A DNA stretch of 51,087 nucleotides from Bacillota bacterium (lineage in GTDB: Bacteria > Bacillota > Negativicutes > Sporomusales > Sporomusaceae): assembly GCA_023388195.1 (NCBI GenBank), contig JAEWGR010000174.1, positions 1 to 51,087 on the forward strand. The letters run 5' to 3'. The first letter of the stretch is position 1; every line of letters starts with the position of its first letter. The notes under the pieces are model-generated. The model searched no databases, was not told the origin of the DNA, and saw nothing but the letters and a program-made list of their open reading frames with translations. This document shows, in pieces, positions 43,030 through 51,087 of the stretch. A program made the position numbers and the translations under genes.

Positions 43030-43320
43030 TTACCCTTCCATGATTTTGGGCACCTTAAAATAGCCGTCCTCGGCCTCCGGTGCATTGGCCAAGGCCTGTT
43101 CCTGCGGCAGTGAAGGCTTGACCACATCGGGACGCATGACATTTTTCAAGGGCAGCACATGGGCGGTCGGTTCCACGCCCTGGGTATCAAGCTTATTTAA
43201 AATATCTGCATATTCTAAGATAGCGTTAAGCTGTACAGCATAGGCGTCCAATTCCTCAGTTGCCATCTCCAGCCGGGATAAGAGGGCTACATTTTCAACA
43301 GCTTGGCGGTCAATTTTCAT
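43030..43320 (-). CDS. gatC: Asp-tRNA(Asn)/Glu-tRNA(Gln) amidotransferase subunit C
   Basis: A 96-residue subunit with the typical layout: MKIDRQAVENVALLSRLEMATEELDAYAVQLNAILEYADILNKLDTQGVEPTAHVLPLKNVMRPDVVKPSLPQEQALANAPEAEDGYFKVPKI. It stabilises GatA. ATG 43320 follows AAGGGGA. It opens the gatCAB part of the operon, about 56 bases after ligA. Confidence 0.96.
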   Translation of the reverse strand: MKIDRQAVENVALLSRLEMATEELDAYAVQLNAILEYADILNKLDTQGVEPTAHVLPLKNVMRPDVVKPSLPQEQALANAPEAEDGYFKVPKIMEG

Positions 43321-43375
43321 AAAATCCCCTTCCTCAAGGCAAAACGTGCCAATATTTTCAATAACAGATATTATA

Positions 43376-45403
43376 TCATGCCTGCGGCTTTTGCACCAGC
43401 ATCCGGAACTGTTCTTCGTCCAGCACCGTGATTCCCAGCGCCTGCGCTTTCTCAAGCTTGCTGCCGGCCTCAGCACCGGCTACAACATAACTGGTCTTTT
43501 TGCTGACAGCAGACGCTACCTTACCGCCACAGGCGGTAATGAGTTCTTCCGCTTCCTTACGGGCCATCGACAGCGTTCCTGTCAGGACAAAGGTTTTACC
43601 GGCCAGTTCCTGGCTTACCGCCTGCATCTCCTCTGTCAGTTTCAGGCCGGCGGCTTTAAGTTTTTCAATATAGGCCAAATTGGCAGGGTCAGCAAAATAA
43701 CTGGCCGCACTTTCAGCAATCTTGGGACCAATCTCATCAATTGTCATTAATTCTTCCGCACTGGCTGCCGCCAGACTGTCAATATCACCATACCGCCGGG
43801 CCAGAATAGCCGAGGCTTTAGCGCCGACATACCTGATGCCAAGGGCAAAAAGGGCGCGGGCTAAACCGGCTTTTTTGCTGTCGTCAATAGCAGTCACCAG
43901 GTTTTGGGCCGACTTATCCCCCATCCGGTCCAGAGCGGCCAAAGCACCTGGCTGCAGACTGTACAAATCGGCAGCATCCTGTACCAGCCCCGCTGCCAGC
44001 AGGCTGGTAATGACCGCCGGTCCCAGGCCGTCAATGTTCATCGCATCACGGGAGACAAAATGGATCAGCCCTTCCCGCAGCAGGGCCGGGCAGCGGGGAT
44101 TGACACATTTATGGGCCACTTCGTCCGGCTCGCGCATAATCGGCTGATTACATTCCGGGCAGACCGTGGGCATAACGAAGGGTGCCTCATTGCCGGTCCG
44201 GCGGTTTAGTACGACCGACACCACCTCAGGAATAATCTCTCCGGCTTTGTGTACAATCACCGTGTCACCAATACGAATATCTTTTTCCTCAATATAGTCG
44301 GCATTGTGGAGGGTTGCCCGGCTGACCGTGCTGCCGGCCAGACGCACCGGCCGTAGAACGGCAGTCGGTGTCAGGGCCCCGGTGCGGCCTACCCGGACAA
44401 AGATATCCTCAACAACAGTAGTAGCCTGTTCAGCCGGGAATTTATAGGCAATGGCCCAGCGCGGGTCCTTGGCCGTGGTTCCCAGGGTCCGCTGGCTGGC
44501 CAGATTGTTGACCTTAATGACCAGGCCGTCAATATCATACGGCAGGTCAACCCGCTTTTCCGACCAGCTTTCACAATAATCGGCAACCTCGTCAATATTG
44601 GTAAACAGCCGGTAATGCGGATTAATTTTGAAGCCCAGGGCCTGCAGCTTTTCCAGCATGGCCGAATGGGTTGCCACCCCCAGCCCCTCTTCGGTTCCCA
44701 AACCGTGCATAAAGATAGCCAGCGCCCGCTCGGCCGTAATTTTCGGGTCAAGCTGCCGGATAGAACCGGCGGCTGCATTCCGGGGGTTAGCCATTAGGGC
44801 TTCACCGGCATTCTCTCTGAGCTTGTTGAGGCGGTCAAACTCGCTCCTGGGCAGATATACCTCGCCCCGCACCTCCAGCAGCGGCGGCACCCCGCCGGCC
44901 GCGTGCAATACCAGCGGCACCGACCGGATCGTGCGGATATTTGTTGTCACATCCTCGCCATAGGTGCCGTCACCCCTGGTTGCCCCCCGGACTAAGCGGC
45001 CGTTTTCATAAACCAGGTTCATCGCCAGGCCGTCAATCTTCAGTTCAACCACATATTCCACGTCGGCACCGTCAAGACCGCTCCGGACCCGGGCATCAAA
45101 GCTTTTGAGCTCAGCTGCGGAAAACGCATTGCCCAGACTAAACATCGGGGTCAGATGAGCAACCCGCTCAAAACCAGCGGCCGGCGCCCCTCCCACCCGC
45201 TGGCTGGGCGAATCAGGCGTAATGAGTGACGGGTAGGCTGTTTCCATGTCAATAAGCTGCCGCAGCAGTCGGTCATATTCTGCATCACTGACTTTAGGGC
45301 TGTCCAGCACATAATAGCGGTGGCTGTGGTAATGGAGCGTCTTTTTTAGTTCCTCAATAGCTTGCGCTGCGGCCGTCAGGCTGGCCGGTATCTCTGTCTT
45401 CAC
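43376..45403 (-). CDS. ligA: NAD-dependent DNA ligase
   Basis: A 675-residue bacterial ligase. Parts: Ia domain with YHSHRYYVLDSPKVSDAEYDRLLRQL, then the adenylation core with VEYVVELKIDGLAMNLVYENG (KIDG with the AMP-accepting Lys near residue 115). The OB fold and the Cys4 zinc motif CPECNQPIMREPDEVAHKCVNPRCPA follow, then helix-hairpin-helix repeats and a C-terminal BRCT domain (GKTFVLTGTLSMARKEAEELITACGGKV). The start is GTG 45403. It lies between pcrA and gatC in the common Firmicute order. Confidence 0.97.
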   Translation of the reverse strand: MKTEIPASLTAAAQAIEELKKTLHYHSHRYYVLDSPKVSDAEYDRLLRQLIDMETAYPSLITPDSPSQRVGGAPAAGFERVAHLTPMFSLGNAFSAAELKSFDARVRSGLDGADVEYVVELKIDGLAMNLVYENGRLVRGATRGDGTYGEDVTTNIRTIRSVPLVLHAAGGVPPLLEVRGEVYLPRSEFDRLNKLRENAGEALMANPRNAAAGSIRQLDPKITAERALAIFMHGLGTEEGLGVATHSAMLEKLQALGFKINPHYRLFTNIDEVADYCESWSEKRVDLPYDIDGLVIKVNNLASQRTLGTTAKDPRWAIAYKFPAEQATTVVEDIFVRVGRTGALTPTAVLRPVRLAGSTVSRATLHNADYIEEKDIRIGDTVIVHKAGEIIPEVVSVVLNRRTGNEAPFVMPTVCPECNQPIMREPDEVAHKCVNPRCPALLREGLIHFVSRDAMNIDGLGPAVITSLLAAGLVQDAADLYSLQPGALAALDRMGDKSAQNLVTAIDDSKKAGLARALFALGIRYVGAKASAILARRYGDIDSLAAASAEELMTIDEIGPKIAESAASYFADPANLAYIEKLKAAGLKLTEEMQAVSQELAGKTFVLTGTLSMARKEAEELITACGGKVASAVSKKTSYVVAGAEAGSKLEKAQALGITVLDEEQFRMLVQKPQA

Positions 45404-45429
45404 TTCGTTAACCCCCGAAAAAGAGTATA

Positions 45430-47652
45430 TTAGACCCTGCTGATCGGCGCCAATTGGGCCAGCAGTTTTTTGATGCCTTCATTGGGAAACGCAATACTGA
45501 GCTGCAGGCCGGTGCCGCTGCCGGTAACGGCAACCACCGTACCTGTGCCCCACTTGGCGTGATACACCTTCTCTCCCGGCTTCCAGTCGGTATTGACTGG
45601 CTTAGCTGCCGTCTGTACCGGGTCTTTGAGTAAAATCAGGTCCGGTTTGGCCATCGGACTGGACGGCATTACCGTCGCGGCAGCCGGACGGCTTTGCACA
45701 GGGGCTAAGTGGCTGGGACGCCGGGGTGCATACCGCTCAAGCAGCTCCGGTGGAATCTCATCCAAAAAGCGGGAGGGCGCGTAGCATACGGTATTACCAT
45801 AGATCATGCGCTGTCTGGCATTGGAAACATATAACTTGCGTTCCGCCCGGGTAATGCCGACATAACACAGCCGGCGTTCCTCCTCCACTTCCTGTTCATT
45901 CATCAGGGTGCGGACGTGGGGGAAAATCCCTTCTTCCAGACCTGCCAGGAATACGGTGGGAAATTCAAGCCCCTTGGCTGAATGCAGGGTCATCAGCGTA
46001 ACCTTATCATCACTGGTTTCTTCTTTATCCGTGTCGGTCAACAGAGCCACATGACTCAAGAAGTTTTCCAGGGTGTTATCCTGTTCGGTGTTGGCAAATT
46101 TTTTGGCATCACTTATGAGTTCTTTCAGGTTTTCAATCCGGGTTTCCGACTGGGGATCGCTGTCGGTTTCCAGTTCAGCCAGGTATCCCGAATCACGCAT
46201 AACTTTTTCCAGCAGCTCGGCCACCGACAGAGTATGCTGGCCGGCCATCAGGTTGAAAATCAGGGCAGCCAATGATTCCAGCTGATTTTTGGCCCGGGCG
46301 GTAAGACCCGGAACCAGATCGGGATTCGATACGGCATCAAACAGGGGCACATCGTTATGGGCCGCATAATCGGCCAGACGGCCAATTGTGGTTTCGCCAA
46401 TGCCCCGGCGCGGCACATTGATAATGCGCAGCAGGCTGATGGCATCGGCCGGATTAAACACCAGCTTAACATAGGCCATAATATCTTTTATTTCCTTGCG
46501 GTCATAAAAGCGCAGCCCGCCCACCATGGTATAGGGGATCGCACCGTTGCGCAGTCCTTCCTCTATCGCCCGGGACTGGGCATTAGTTCTGTACAGGATG
46601 GCCATATCTTTATACGGTGTGCGGTATACCGTATTAAGCTTAATGATCGTATCGGCAATATGGCGGGCCTCATCCCGCTCATCCATGGCCAGGTAATGGG
46701 TGATTGCGTCGCCGGCCTGATTATCGGTCCACAATGACTTGGCCTTGCGGTTGCAGTTGTTTTCAATAACCGCATTGGCCGCATCCAGGATAGTTTGCGT
46801 CGACCGGTAGTTTTGTTCCAGTTTGATGACCTTGGCCTCGGGATAATCTTTTTCAAAATCCATGATATTTTGGATATCGGCACCCCGCCAGGCATAAATG
46901 CTTTGATCCACATCGCCGACAACACACAGGTTGCGGTATTTGGCAGCCAGTGTCCTGGCTAAGAGATACTGGGCCCTGTTCGTATCCTGATATTCGTCAA
47001 TCAGGATATAATGGAACTTATCCTGATATTTTTCCCGAACCATGGCATTATATTCCAGTAACTCCACCGACAGCATCAAAAGATCATCAAAATCCAGGGC
47101 ATTATGTACTCTGAGTTTGCTCTGATACAGCTTATATACCTCAGCGACCTTGAGATTATAGAAATTATCAGCCTGCGAGGTAAACTCCCGCACATCCTGC
47201 AGGGCATTTTTGGCGTTGGAAATGGTAGCCTGAACGCCGCCGGGGGTAAATTGCTTGTCATCCAAATTTAGTTCTCTGACACAATTCTTAATCAGGGTCT
47301 GGGATTCGCTGGCATCATAAATAACGAAATTTCGGTTGTAGCCACCGAGATTTTCAATCTCCATCCGGAGAAATTTGGCGCAAAAAGCGTGAAACGTACT
47401 CAGCCAGATATCCCGGGCTGCCAGACCGACAATGCCGGTTACCCGTTCCTTCATTTCCGCGGCGGCTTTATTGGTAAAGGTAATGGCAAGAATATTGTAA
47501 GGCGCCACGCCCTGCGCCAGCAGGTTGGCAATCCGGCTAGTCAATACCTTGGTTTTACCTGAACCGGCCCCGGCCATAATCAGGAGCGGTCCGTTAGTAT
47601 GGGCGACAGCTTCCTGCTGAGCCGGGTTCAGGCGGTCATAGATTTTATTCAT
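45430..47652 (-). CDS. pcrA: ATP-dependent DNA helicase PcrA (UvrD family)
   Basis: A 740-residue 3'-5' helicase. Motif I AGAGSGKTKVLTSRIA at residue 28, Ia TFTNKAAAEMKERV, II FHYILIDEYQDTNRAQY near residue 222, III GDVDQSIYAWRGA, IV KVIKLEQNYRSTQTILDAAN, V TLMTLHSAKGLEFPTVFLAGLEEGIFPH, VI EEERRLCYVGITRAERKLYVSNA. The C-terminal part ends in GEKVYHAKWGTGTVVAVTGSGTGL, a Tudor-like domain that binds RNA polymerase in relatives. It has a good GGAGGAT ribosome site. Works in repair and rolling-circle replication. First gene of the operon. Confidence 0.97.
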   Translation of the reverse strand: MNKIYDRLNPAQQEAVAHTNGPLLIMAGAGSGKTKVLTSRIANLLAQGVAPYNILAITFTNKAAAEMKERVTGIVGLAARDIWLSTFHAFCAKFLRMEIENLGGYNRNFVIYDASESQTLIKNCVRELNLDDKQFTPGGVQATISNAKNALQDVREFTSQADNFYNLKVAEVYKLYQSKLRVHNALDFDDLLMLSVELLEYNAMVREKYQDKFHYILIDEYQDTNRAQYLLARTLAAKYRNLCVVGDVDQSIYAWRGADIQNIMDFEKDYPEAKVIKLEQNYRSTQTILDAANAVIENNCNRKAKSLWTDNQAGDAITHYLAMDERDEARHIADTIIKLNTVYRTPYKDMAILYRTNAQSRAIEEGLRNGAIPYTMVGGLRFYDRKEIKDIMAYVKLVFNPADAISLLRIINVPRRGIGETTIGRLADYAAHNDVPLFDAVSNPDLVPGLTARAKNQLESLAALIFNLMAGQHTLSVAELLEKVMRDSGYLAELETDSDPQSETRIENLKELISDAKKFANTEQDNTLENFLSHVALLTDTDKEETSDDKVTLMTLHSAKGLEFPTVFLAGLEEGIFPHVRTLMNEQEVEEERRLCYVGITRAERKLYVSNARQRMIYGNTVCYAPSRFLDEIPPELLERYAPRRPSHLAPVQSRPAAATVMPSSPMAKPDLILLKDPVQTAAKPVNTDWKPGEKVYHAKWGTGTVVAVTGSGTGLQLSIAFPNEGIKKLLAQLAPISRV

Positions 47653-47726
47653 AGTATCCTCCCTAAATCAGAGTAGGGTAAACATATTTATTTTCTCCAT
47701 CTGTTTCCCTTTTCCTGTCGTTAATA

Positions 47727-47757
47727 AAAGAAAAAAAGAGCCTGTTGTCCAGACTCT
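47727..47757 (-). terminator. Terminator after the selenium module
   Basis: On the minus strand AGAGTCTG pairs with CAGGCTCT around GACAA, with G-T pairs, then TTTTTTTCTTTT. It follows the DUF3343 gene by about 25 bases and precedes the pcrA promoter. Confidence 0.75.
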
Positions 47758-47781
47758 GTTTAATCCTGATCTCCTATCGTT

Positions 47782-48018
47782 TTAATAGGCCTGAATCAGC
47801 TTAACACCCTTTTGCAGCATAGCAATTCCCTTAGCCCCCAGGACCTCAACCGCCCTGTCAACCTCGCTTTCGGCAACCTGCGCGGCCAGGCCTTCACAGG
47901 ATGCGCTCAGTTCTCGCGGCACAGGGATTAATTCGGCTGTGATACCGTTCTCCCGTAAGATCTTCTTAGCCCGGAAGGCGTGATAAACTGACGGAAATGT
48001 AATGACACAACTGAGCAT
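47782..48018 (-). CDS. DUF3343 small protein (putative Se/S carrier)
   Basis: A 78-residue protein: MLSCVITFPSVYHAFRAKKILRENGITAELIPVPRELSASCEGLAAQVAE. The C-x-E-G motif near residue 41 and the Cys at position 4 fit the DUF3343 family, proposed carriers of selenium or sulfur. It is the third gene of a unit with YedE and a TusA-like protein, which supports that role. An AAGGGG ribosome site is near the start. Confidence 0.8.
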   Translation of the reverse strand: MLSCVITFPSVYHAFRAKKILRENGITAELIPVPRELSASCEGLAAQVAESEVDRAVEVLGAKGIAMLQKGVKLIQAY

Positions 48019-48055
48019 ATATCTACCCCTTCTGAGCCGGCAACATCATTGACCG

Positions 48056-48265
48056 CTATTTGGATATGTTAATAGTATATTCACCGCTGGTCTCAGCCCA
48101 TTCAACAGCAAACTTCTGCGACCTGGCATATTTTATTATTTTTTCTTTAGCAGCAGGCTCATCGGCCGGGATGCAGACATTGCCGACAGCTGCCGCCAGC
48201 GCAGTTTGGGTTCTGAGCAGCGGCAGGGGACAGCTTAATCCCCGTACGTCAAGAATATTCGCCAC
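48056..48265 (-). CDS. TusA/SirA-like sulfur (selenium) carrier
   Basis: A 69-residue protein beginning MANILDVRGLSCPLPLLRTQTAL, with the CPxP motif whose Cys holds persulfide (or selenide). The rest is the small alpha/beta fold of TusA. In selenium loci a related domain is called YedF; there a C-terminal DUF3343-like half is often fused, and here it is a separate gene. It follows yedE by 6 bases, so it is in the same transcript. Confidence 0.9.
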   Translation of the reverse strand: MANILDVRGLSCPLPLLRTQTALAAAVGNVCIPADEPAAKEKIIKYARSQKFAVEWAETSGEYTINISK

Positions 48266-48271
48266 AGTTTA

Positions 48272-49342
48272 TCAAACTCCTTTGCCTGCCGGTACAAGTT
48301 TTTCCCTGAACAGGCAGCCAATGCCGGCAACTACGGCAATACCGGCAACTACAGCAATTTGTCCGTTAATGCCGACACCGGCGGCCGAGCCGGCCGCATT
48401 AAGATTATGGGCAATACCGGCACCGGCCAGCATGCCGAGCACGCAAAACATGGCATCCGTACTGCCCTCACCGGACAGTATCAGCTGCCGGAGCGGACAA
48501 CCGCCGGCTAACGTAGCTGCCAGACCGGTCAGGAACAGACCGAGAAAATTCCAGATATGCATGGTATGAGCCAGCGGTTGATTCTCAAAGCCCAGTTTAA
48601 AGAATCCAAAATACAGGTTGCCGGCCAGGGCGGCGGCAAACATGACCCCATAGATTTTCAGCAGGTATGTATCCCCGGCCAGCATAAAATCACGAAAGCC
48701 GCCACTGAGACACATCCGGGTGCGCCAGGCCAGGGCACCGCCGGCCAGCCCGGCAACCAGGCTCAGGATAACCGGGGCATGCATAGAACCAGGCCCTTTG
48801 GCACTGAAGTTCAAAAAACCCGCCCCCAAGCTTACGCCCACCAGCAGCACCAGTGCCGCTGCTGCCGCCAGATAGCCGGTCACCCGGTTCCCGCCGGTAT
48901 AGGTATAGGCTCGTCCCAGATTAAAACCGCGTTTCAGAAATAGGATCCCGGCCCCAATACCGGCAATAAAGCCGGTCAGGGCAGTAATGCCGTTGAGATC
49001 GCCGCCGGCCACCCGGAGGATAGCCCGCAGGGGACAGCCCAGGAACACCAGCGCCCCAAGCATCATCGCCATTCCCAATACAAAGCGCACAAGCGGACTG
49101 GAGCCGCCCCTGGCTTTAAACTCACCGCTAACGCGGGACAAACCAAAGGCACCGAGTACGAATCCCAAAATCTCAGGCCGCGCATACTGCAGGGTAGCCG
49201 TACTGTGAAGCCCCACCGCACCGGCAATATCCCGCAACTGACAGGCAGCGCAAAAACCATAATTGCCAGGATTGCCAAACTTGACCAGCAGTACCGCCCC
49301 GAGACCAAAAACAACACCTGTGACAATAATCAACCAGTTCAA
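48272..49342 (-). CDS. yedE: YedE-type putative selenium transporter
   Basis: A 356-residue membrane protein with about ten helices. Signature stretches: GNPGNYGFCAACQLRDIAGAVGLH, LGCPLRAILRVAGGDLNG, LAWRTRMCLSGGFRDFMLAGDTYLLKIYGV and LAGGCPLRQLILSGEGSTDAMFCVLGM. Two Gly-Cys-Pro-Leu-Arg motifs and Cys residues in the helices are typical of YeeE/YedE proteins, and the seleno-YedE type takes part in selenium use. The start is TTG 49342 after GAGGGGA. It heads a three-gene unit and is divergent from a LysR regulator. Confidence 0.88.
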   Translation of the reverse strand: MNWLIIVTGVVFGLGAVLLVKFGNPGNYGFCAACQLRDIAGAVGLHSTATLQYARPEILGFVLGAFGLSRVSGEFKARGGSSPLVRFVLGMAMMLGALVFLGCPLRAILRVAGGDLNGITALTGFIAGIGAGILFLKRGFNLGRAYTYTGGNRVTGYLAAAAALVLLVGVSLGAGFLNFSAKGPGSMHAPVILSLVAGLAGGALAWRTRMCLSGGFRDFMLAGDTYLLKIYGVMFAAALAGNLYFGFFKLGFENQPLAHTMHIWNFLGLFLTGLAATLAGGCPLRQLILSGEGSTDAMFCVLGMLAGAGIAHNLNAAGSAAGVGINGQIAVVAGIAVVAGIGCLFREKLVPAGKGV

Positions 49343-49500
49343 TTCCCCTCACCCCATATAAAGAATATTTTTAATTCCAATATAAATATTATATATAAAC
49401 AATAATATTCCTCCCCTGCCAGGCTTTAACAGGATAATTTATCCCGGCTTACGAATTACTTAACAATAACTAATGCCATATTAATAGTTGAGGTGAGTAC

Positions 49501-50388
49501 ATGTCATATATACAATCTTTAACTGTGTTTTCCTATGTTGCGGAAGAGGGTAGTTTTTCTGCTGCGGCAAAAAGACTGGAACTTACCCAGCCCACAATCT
49601 CATTTCACATTGACAACCTGGAAAAAAGTTTTGGCTGCCCCTTGTTCTTCCGGACCTCCAAAGGGGTTTCTTTAACCATATATGGAGAAAGACTGTACCA
49701 GACTACACGGATAATCAATGACCTGACTACCGCTGCCCGCAAAGAAATTCAAGCCATGGCCCAAGGGGCGGCCGGCCGGATACTGCTCGGCGCCAGCACC
49801 ATCCCCGCCGACTATATCCTCCCGCCGCTGCTGGCTCAGTTCCTGCAAAACACCCCCGGTTTGAGCGTATCACTCATAACCGGCGACAGTGACACCATCC
49901 TGGATAAATTCCGGAATGGTGACTTTCCTATTGCTGTCGTGGGCACCAAGCCGGACGACAGTCTGGTGAGTCAGCCCCTCTGGACGGACCAACTGGTGCT
50001 TGCCGCCCATCCTGACTATCAATCAGTGGCCGGAAATAGCCCGGTAAAAACCTGGATTCTGACCCTGCCGTTTATTTTGCGCAAAAAATCATCAGGCACC
50101 GTCAGTTCGGCCCTGAATGCACTGGCCCGCTTTGGCATTAACCGGGATGAACTCACTGTTGTCATGGAAGCGGGCAGTAATCAGGCTGTCAAAGCCGCTA
50201 TCCTGAACAAAATCGGGGTAGGCTTTATCTCTTCCTGGGCGGTTGAAAATGAGCTTGCGTCAGGCCAGTTAATTGCCCTGCCGCTGCCGGCACCGGTGAT
50301 TGAACGCCAGTTTTATGCCGTTTGCCGCCAACCGCTGCTGCCGGCCTGTCTGGACCGGTTCTGGCAGTATCTCATTACCCGGCAATAA
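49501..50388 (+). CDS. LysR-type transcriptional regulator
   Basis: A 295-residue regulator of the usual length. N-terminal HTH: LTVFSYVAEEGSFSAAAKRLELTQPTISFHIDNLEKSFGCPLFFRTSKGVSLTIYG. The effector domain reads RILLGASTIPADYILPPLLAQFLQNTPGLSVSLITGDSDTILDKFRNGDFPIAVVG. A CysB/CbbR-like layout. ATG 49501 follows GAGGTGA. Divergence from yedE makes it the probable activator of the selenium/sulfur module, with a shared 158-base intergenic region that holds an AACTAAT...ATTAATAGTT-like imperfect repeat. The ligand is unknown. A weak GGTTCA/TGAACC hairpin follows the gene at about 50394-50433. Confidence 0.9.
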   Translation: MSYIQSLTVFSYVAEEGSFSAAAKRLELTQPTISFHIDNLEKSFGCPLFFRTSKGVSLTIYGERLYQTTRIINDLTTAARKEIQAMAQGAAGRILLGASTIPADYILPPLLAQFLQNTPGLSVSLITGDSDTILDKFRNGDFPIAVVGTKPDDSLVSQPLWTDQLVLAAHPDYQSVAGNSPVKTWILTLPFILRKKSSGTVSSALNALARFGINRDELTVVMEAGSNQAVKAAILNKIGVGFISSWAVENELASGQLIALPLPAPVIERQFYAVCRQPLLPACLDRFWQYLITRQ

Positions 50389-50482
50389 ACTCTGGTTCAA
50401 CGCCGTCACTGCCGGTGGCGGCCGGTCTGAACCACTGATACCAGCGCCAATCCAGTAGCTTGCTGAAAATATTATTATCCCC

Positions 50483-50512
50483 TTTACTAGAACATATGTT
50501 CTAGGGTATAAT
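50483..50512 (+). promoter_or_regulatory. LexA-box SOS promoter of the radical-SAM gene
   Basis: TTTACT (50483-50488) and TATAAT (50507-50512) lie 18 bases apart, with the perfect 18-base palindrome CTAGAACATATGTTCTAG (50487-50504) between and over them. The core AGAACATATGTTCT is identical to that at 24825-24838. Transcription should rise after DNA damage. Confidence 0.85.
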
Positions 50513-50531
50513 AAAACATGCAAGGGAGCTG

Positions 50532-51087
50532 ATGAATGTGGATGTGTTTGACAAACTGAAGATCTTAACCGATGCGGCAAAATACGATGTGGCCTGCACC
50601 TCGAGCGGCGTAAACAAAAAAGCTGCCGCCGGCGGTATCGGCAGTGCCGCCGCCTGTGGCATCTGTCACAGCTTTTCGGCTGATGGGCGCTGCATTTCCC
50701 TGCTCAAAGTGCTGCAGACCAATATTTGCGCATATGACTGCAAATATTGTGTCAACCGCAGCTCTAACGACACCCCCCGGACCGCGTTCACCCCCCGGGA
50801 ATTGGCCGAACTGACCATCAATTTTTACCGCCGCAATTATATTGAAGGCCTTTTTTTAAGCTCCGGTGTACTGAAAAATCCGGACTACACCTGCGAGCAG
50901 ATCATAGAAACCTTGCGTATCCTGCGTGAGGAATACCGGTTCTCCGGTTATATTCATGCCAAAGCGATACCGGGAGCCGACAATGCCCTGATAACACGGT
51001 TGGGCATGCTGGCAGACCGGATGAGTGTCAATATTGAATTACCATCACAAAACAGCCTGCAGCTGCTGGCACCGGACAAGTCCAAAC
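50532..51087 (+). CDS. Putative DNA modification/repair radical SAM protein (cut by window edge)
   Basis: A frame of 185 codons open to the right edge. It starts MNVDVFDKLKILTDAAKYDVACTSSGVNKK. It holds ACGICHSFSADGRCISLLKVLQTNICAYDCKYCVNR, in which C-x3-C-x2-C binds the 4Fe-4S cluster, and an extra Cys pair upstream. GLFLSSGVLKNPDYTCEQIIETLRILREEYRFSGYIHAKAIPGA continues the radical-SAM barrel. This is the family annotated as putative DNA modification/repair radical SAM, usually next to a uracil-DNA glycosylase-like gene, expected beyond the window. ATG 50532 follows GGGAG. LexA control agrees with repair. Confidence 0.88.
   Translation, partial: MNVDVFDKLKILTDAAKYDVACTSSGVNKKAAAGGIGSAAACGICHSFSADGRCISLLKVLQTNICAYDCKYCVNRSSNDTPRTAFTPRELAELTINFYRRNYIEGLFLSSGVLKNPDYTCEQIIETLRILREEYRFSGYIHAKAIPGADNALITRLGMLADRMSVNIELPSQNSLQLLAPDKSK

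Noticed and set aside
1..51087. CRISPR arrays, tRNA and rRNA genes
   Set aside because: No repeat-spacer pattern, tRNA cloverleaf with CCA end or rRNA segment was recognised.

Overview
The window most likely comes from a spore-forming, outer-membrane-bearing Firmicute of the Negativicutes (Sporomusaceae-like). This is an inference. SpoIVB points to sporulation, an RND pump with a lipoprotein adaptor points to a second membrane, and the LexA boxes and the pcrA-ligA-gatCAB order are Firmicute-like. No rRNA or tRNA gene was recognised.

Left part (1-8.6 kb): a DUF1836 regulator cut by the window edge; a CGGC-domain protein; an aldo/keto reductase; a cobalamin riboswitch with its own terminator ahead of an exported CbiK-type cobaltochelatase; an ECF sigma / zinc-finger anti-sigma / membrane beta-repeat protein operon; and a MarR-controlled operon (regulator, secreted protein, nitroreductase-like protein) with two matching 18-bp operators.

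Middle part (8.8-35 kb) is accessory-looking. It carries two copies, about 14 kb apart, of an SOS cassette (LexA box, YolD-like small gene, UvrX-type Y-family polymerase). The copies have decayed in complementary ways: copy 1 has a frameshifted small gene and an intact polymerase, copy 2 the reverse. Between them lie pta plus a 2-hydroxyacid dehydrogenase, gdhA, a two-receiver/PPDK_N fusion protein, an NTF2-like protein, CcdA, SpoIVB, a Tat-exported metallo-beta-lactamase-fold protein, and debris (MFS tail, MltG, RibD C-domain). Past copy 2 sits a 990-aa PHP plus SMC/ABC-type ATPase, a candidate defence protein, then hairpin-rich intergenic DNA, an RND pump with its adaptor, remnants of a second adaptor, a TetR regulator with an operator-like palindrome, and an IS6-type transposase remnant.

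Right part (35-51 kb) is housekeeping: RlmD, a Lon-like AAA protease, a CPBP protease, and pcrA-ligA-gatC-gatA-gatB read right to left. A selenium/sulfur module (YedE, TusA-like, DUF3343) faces a divergent LysR regulator. The window ends inside a radical-SAM DNA-repair protein with a perfect LexA box in its promoter, the third LexA-box promoter here.

By eye the right part is richer in G+C than most of the left part. The RND genes are also GC-rich, so composition alone does not prove transfer.
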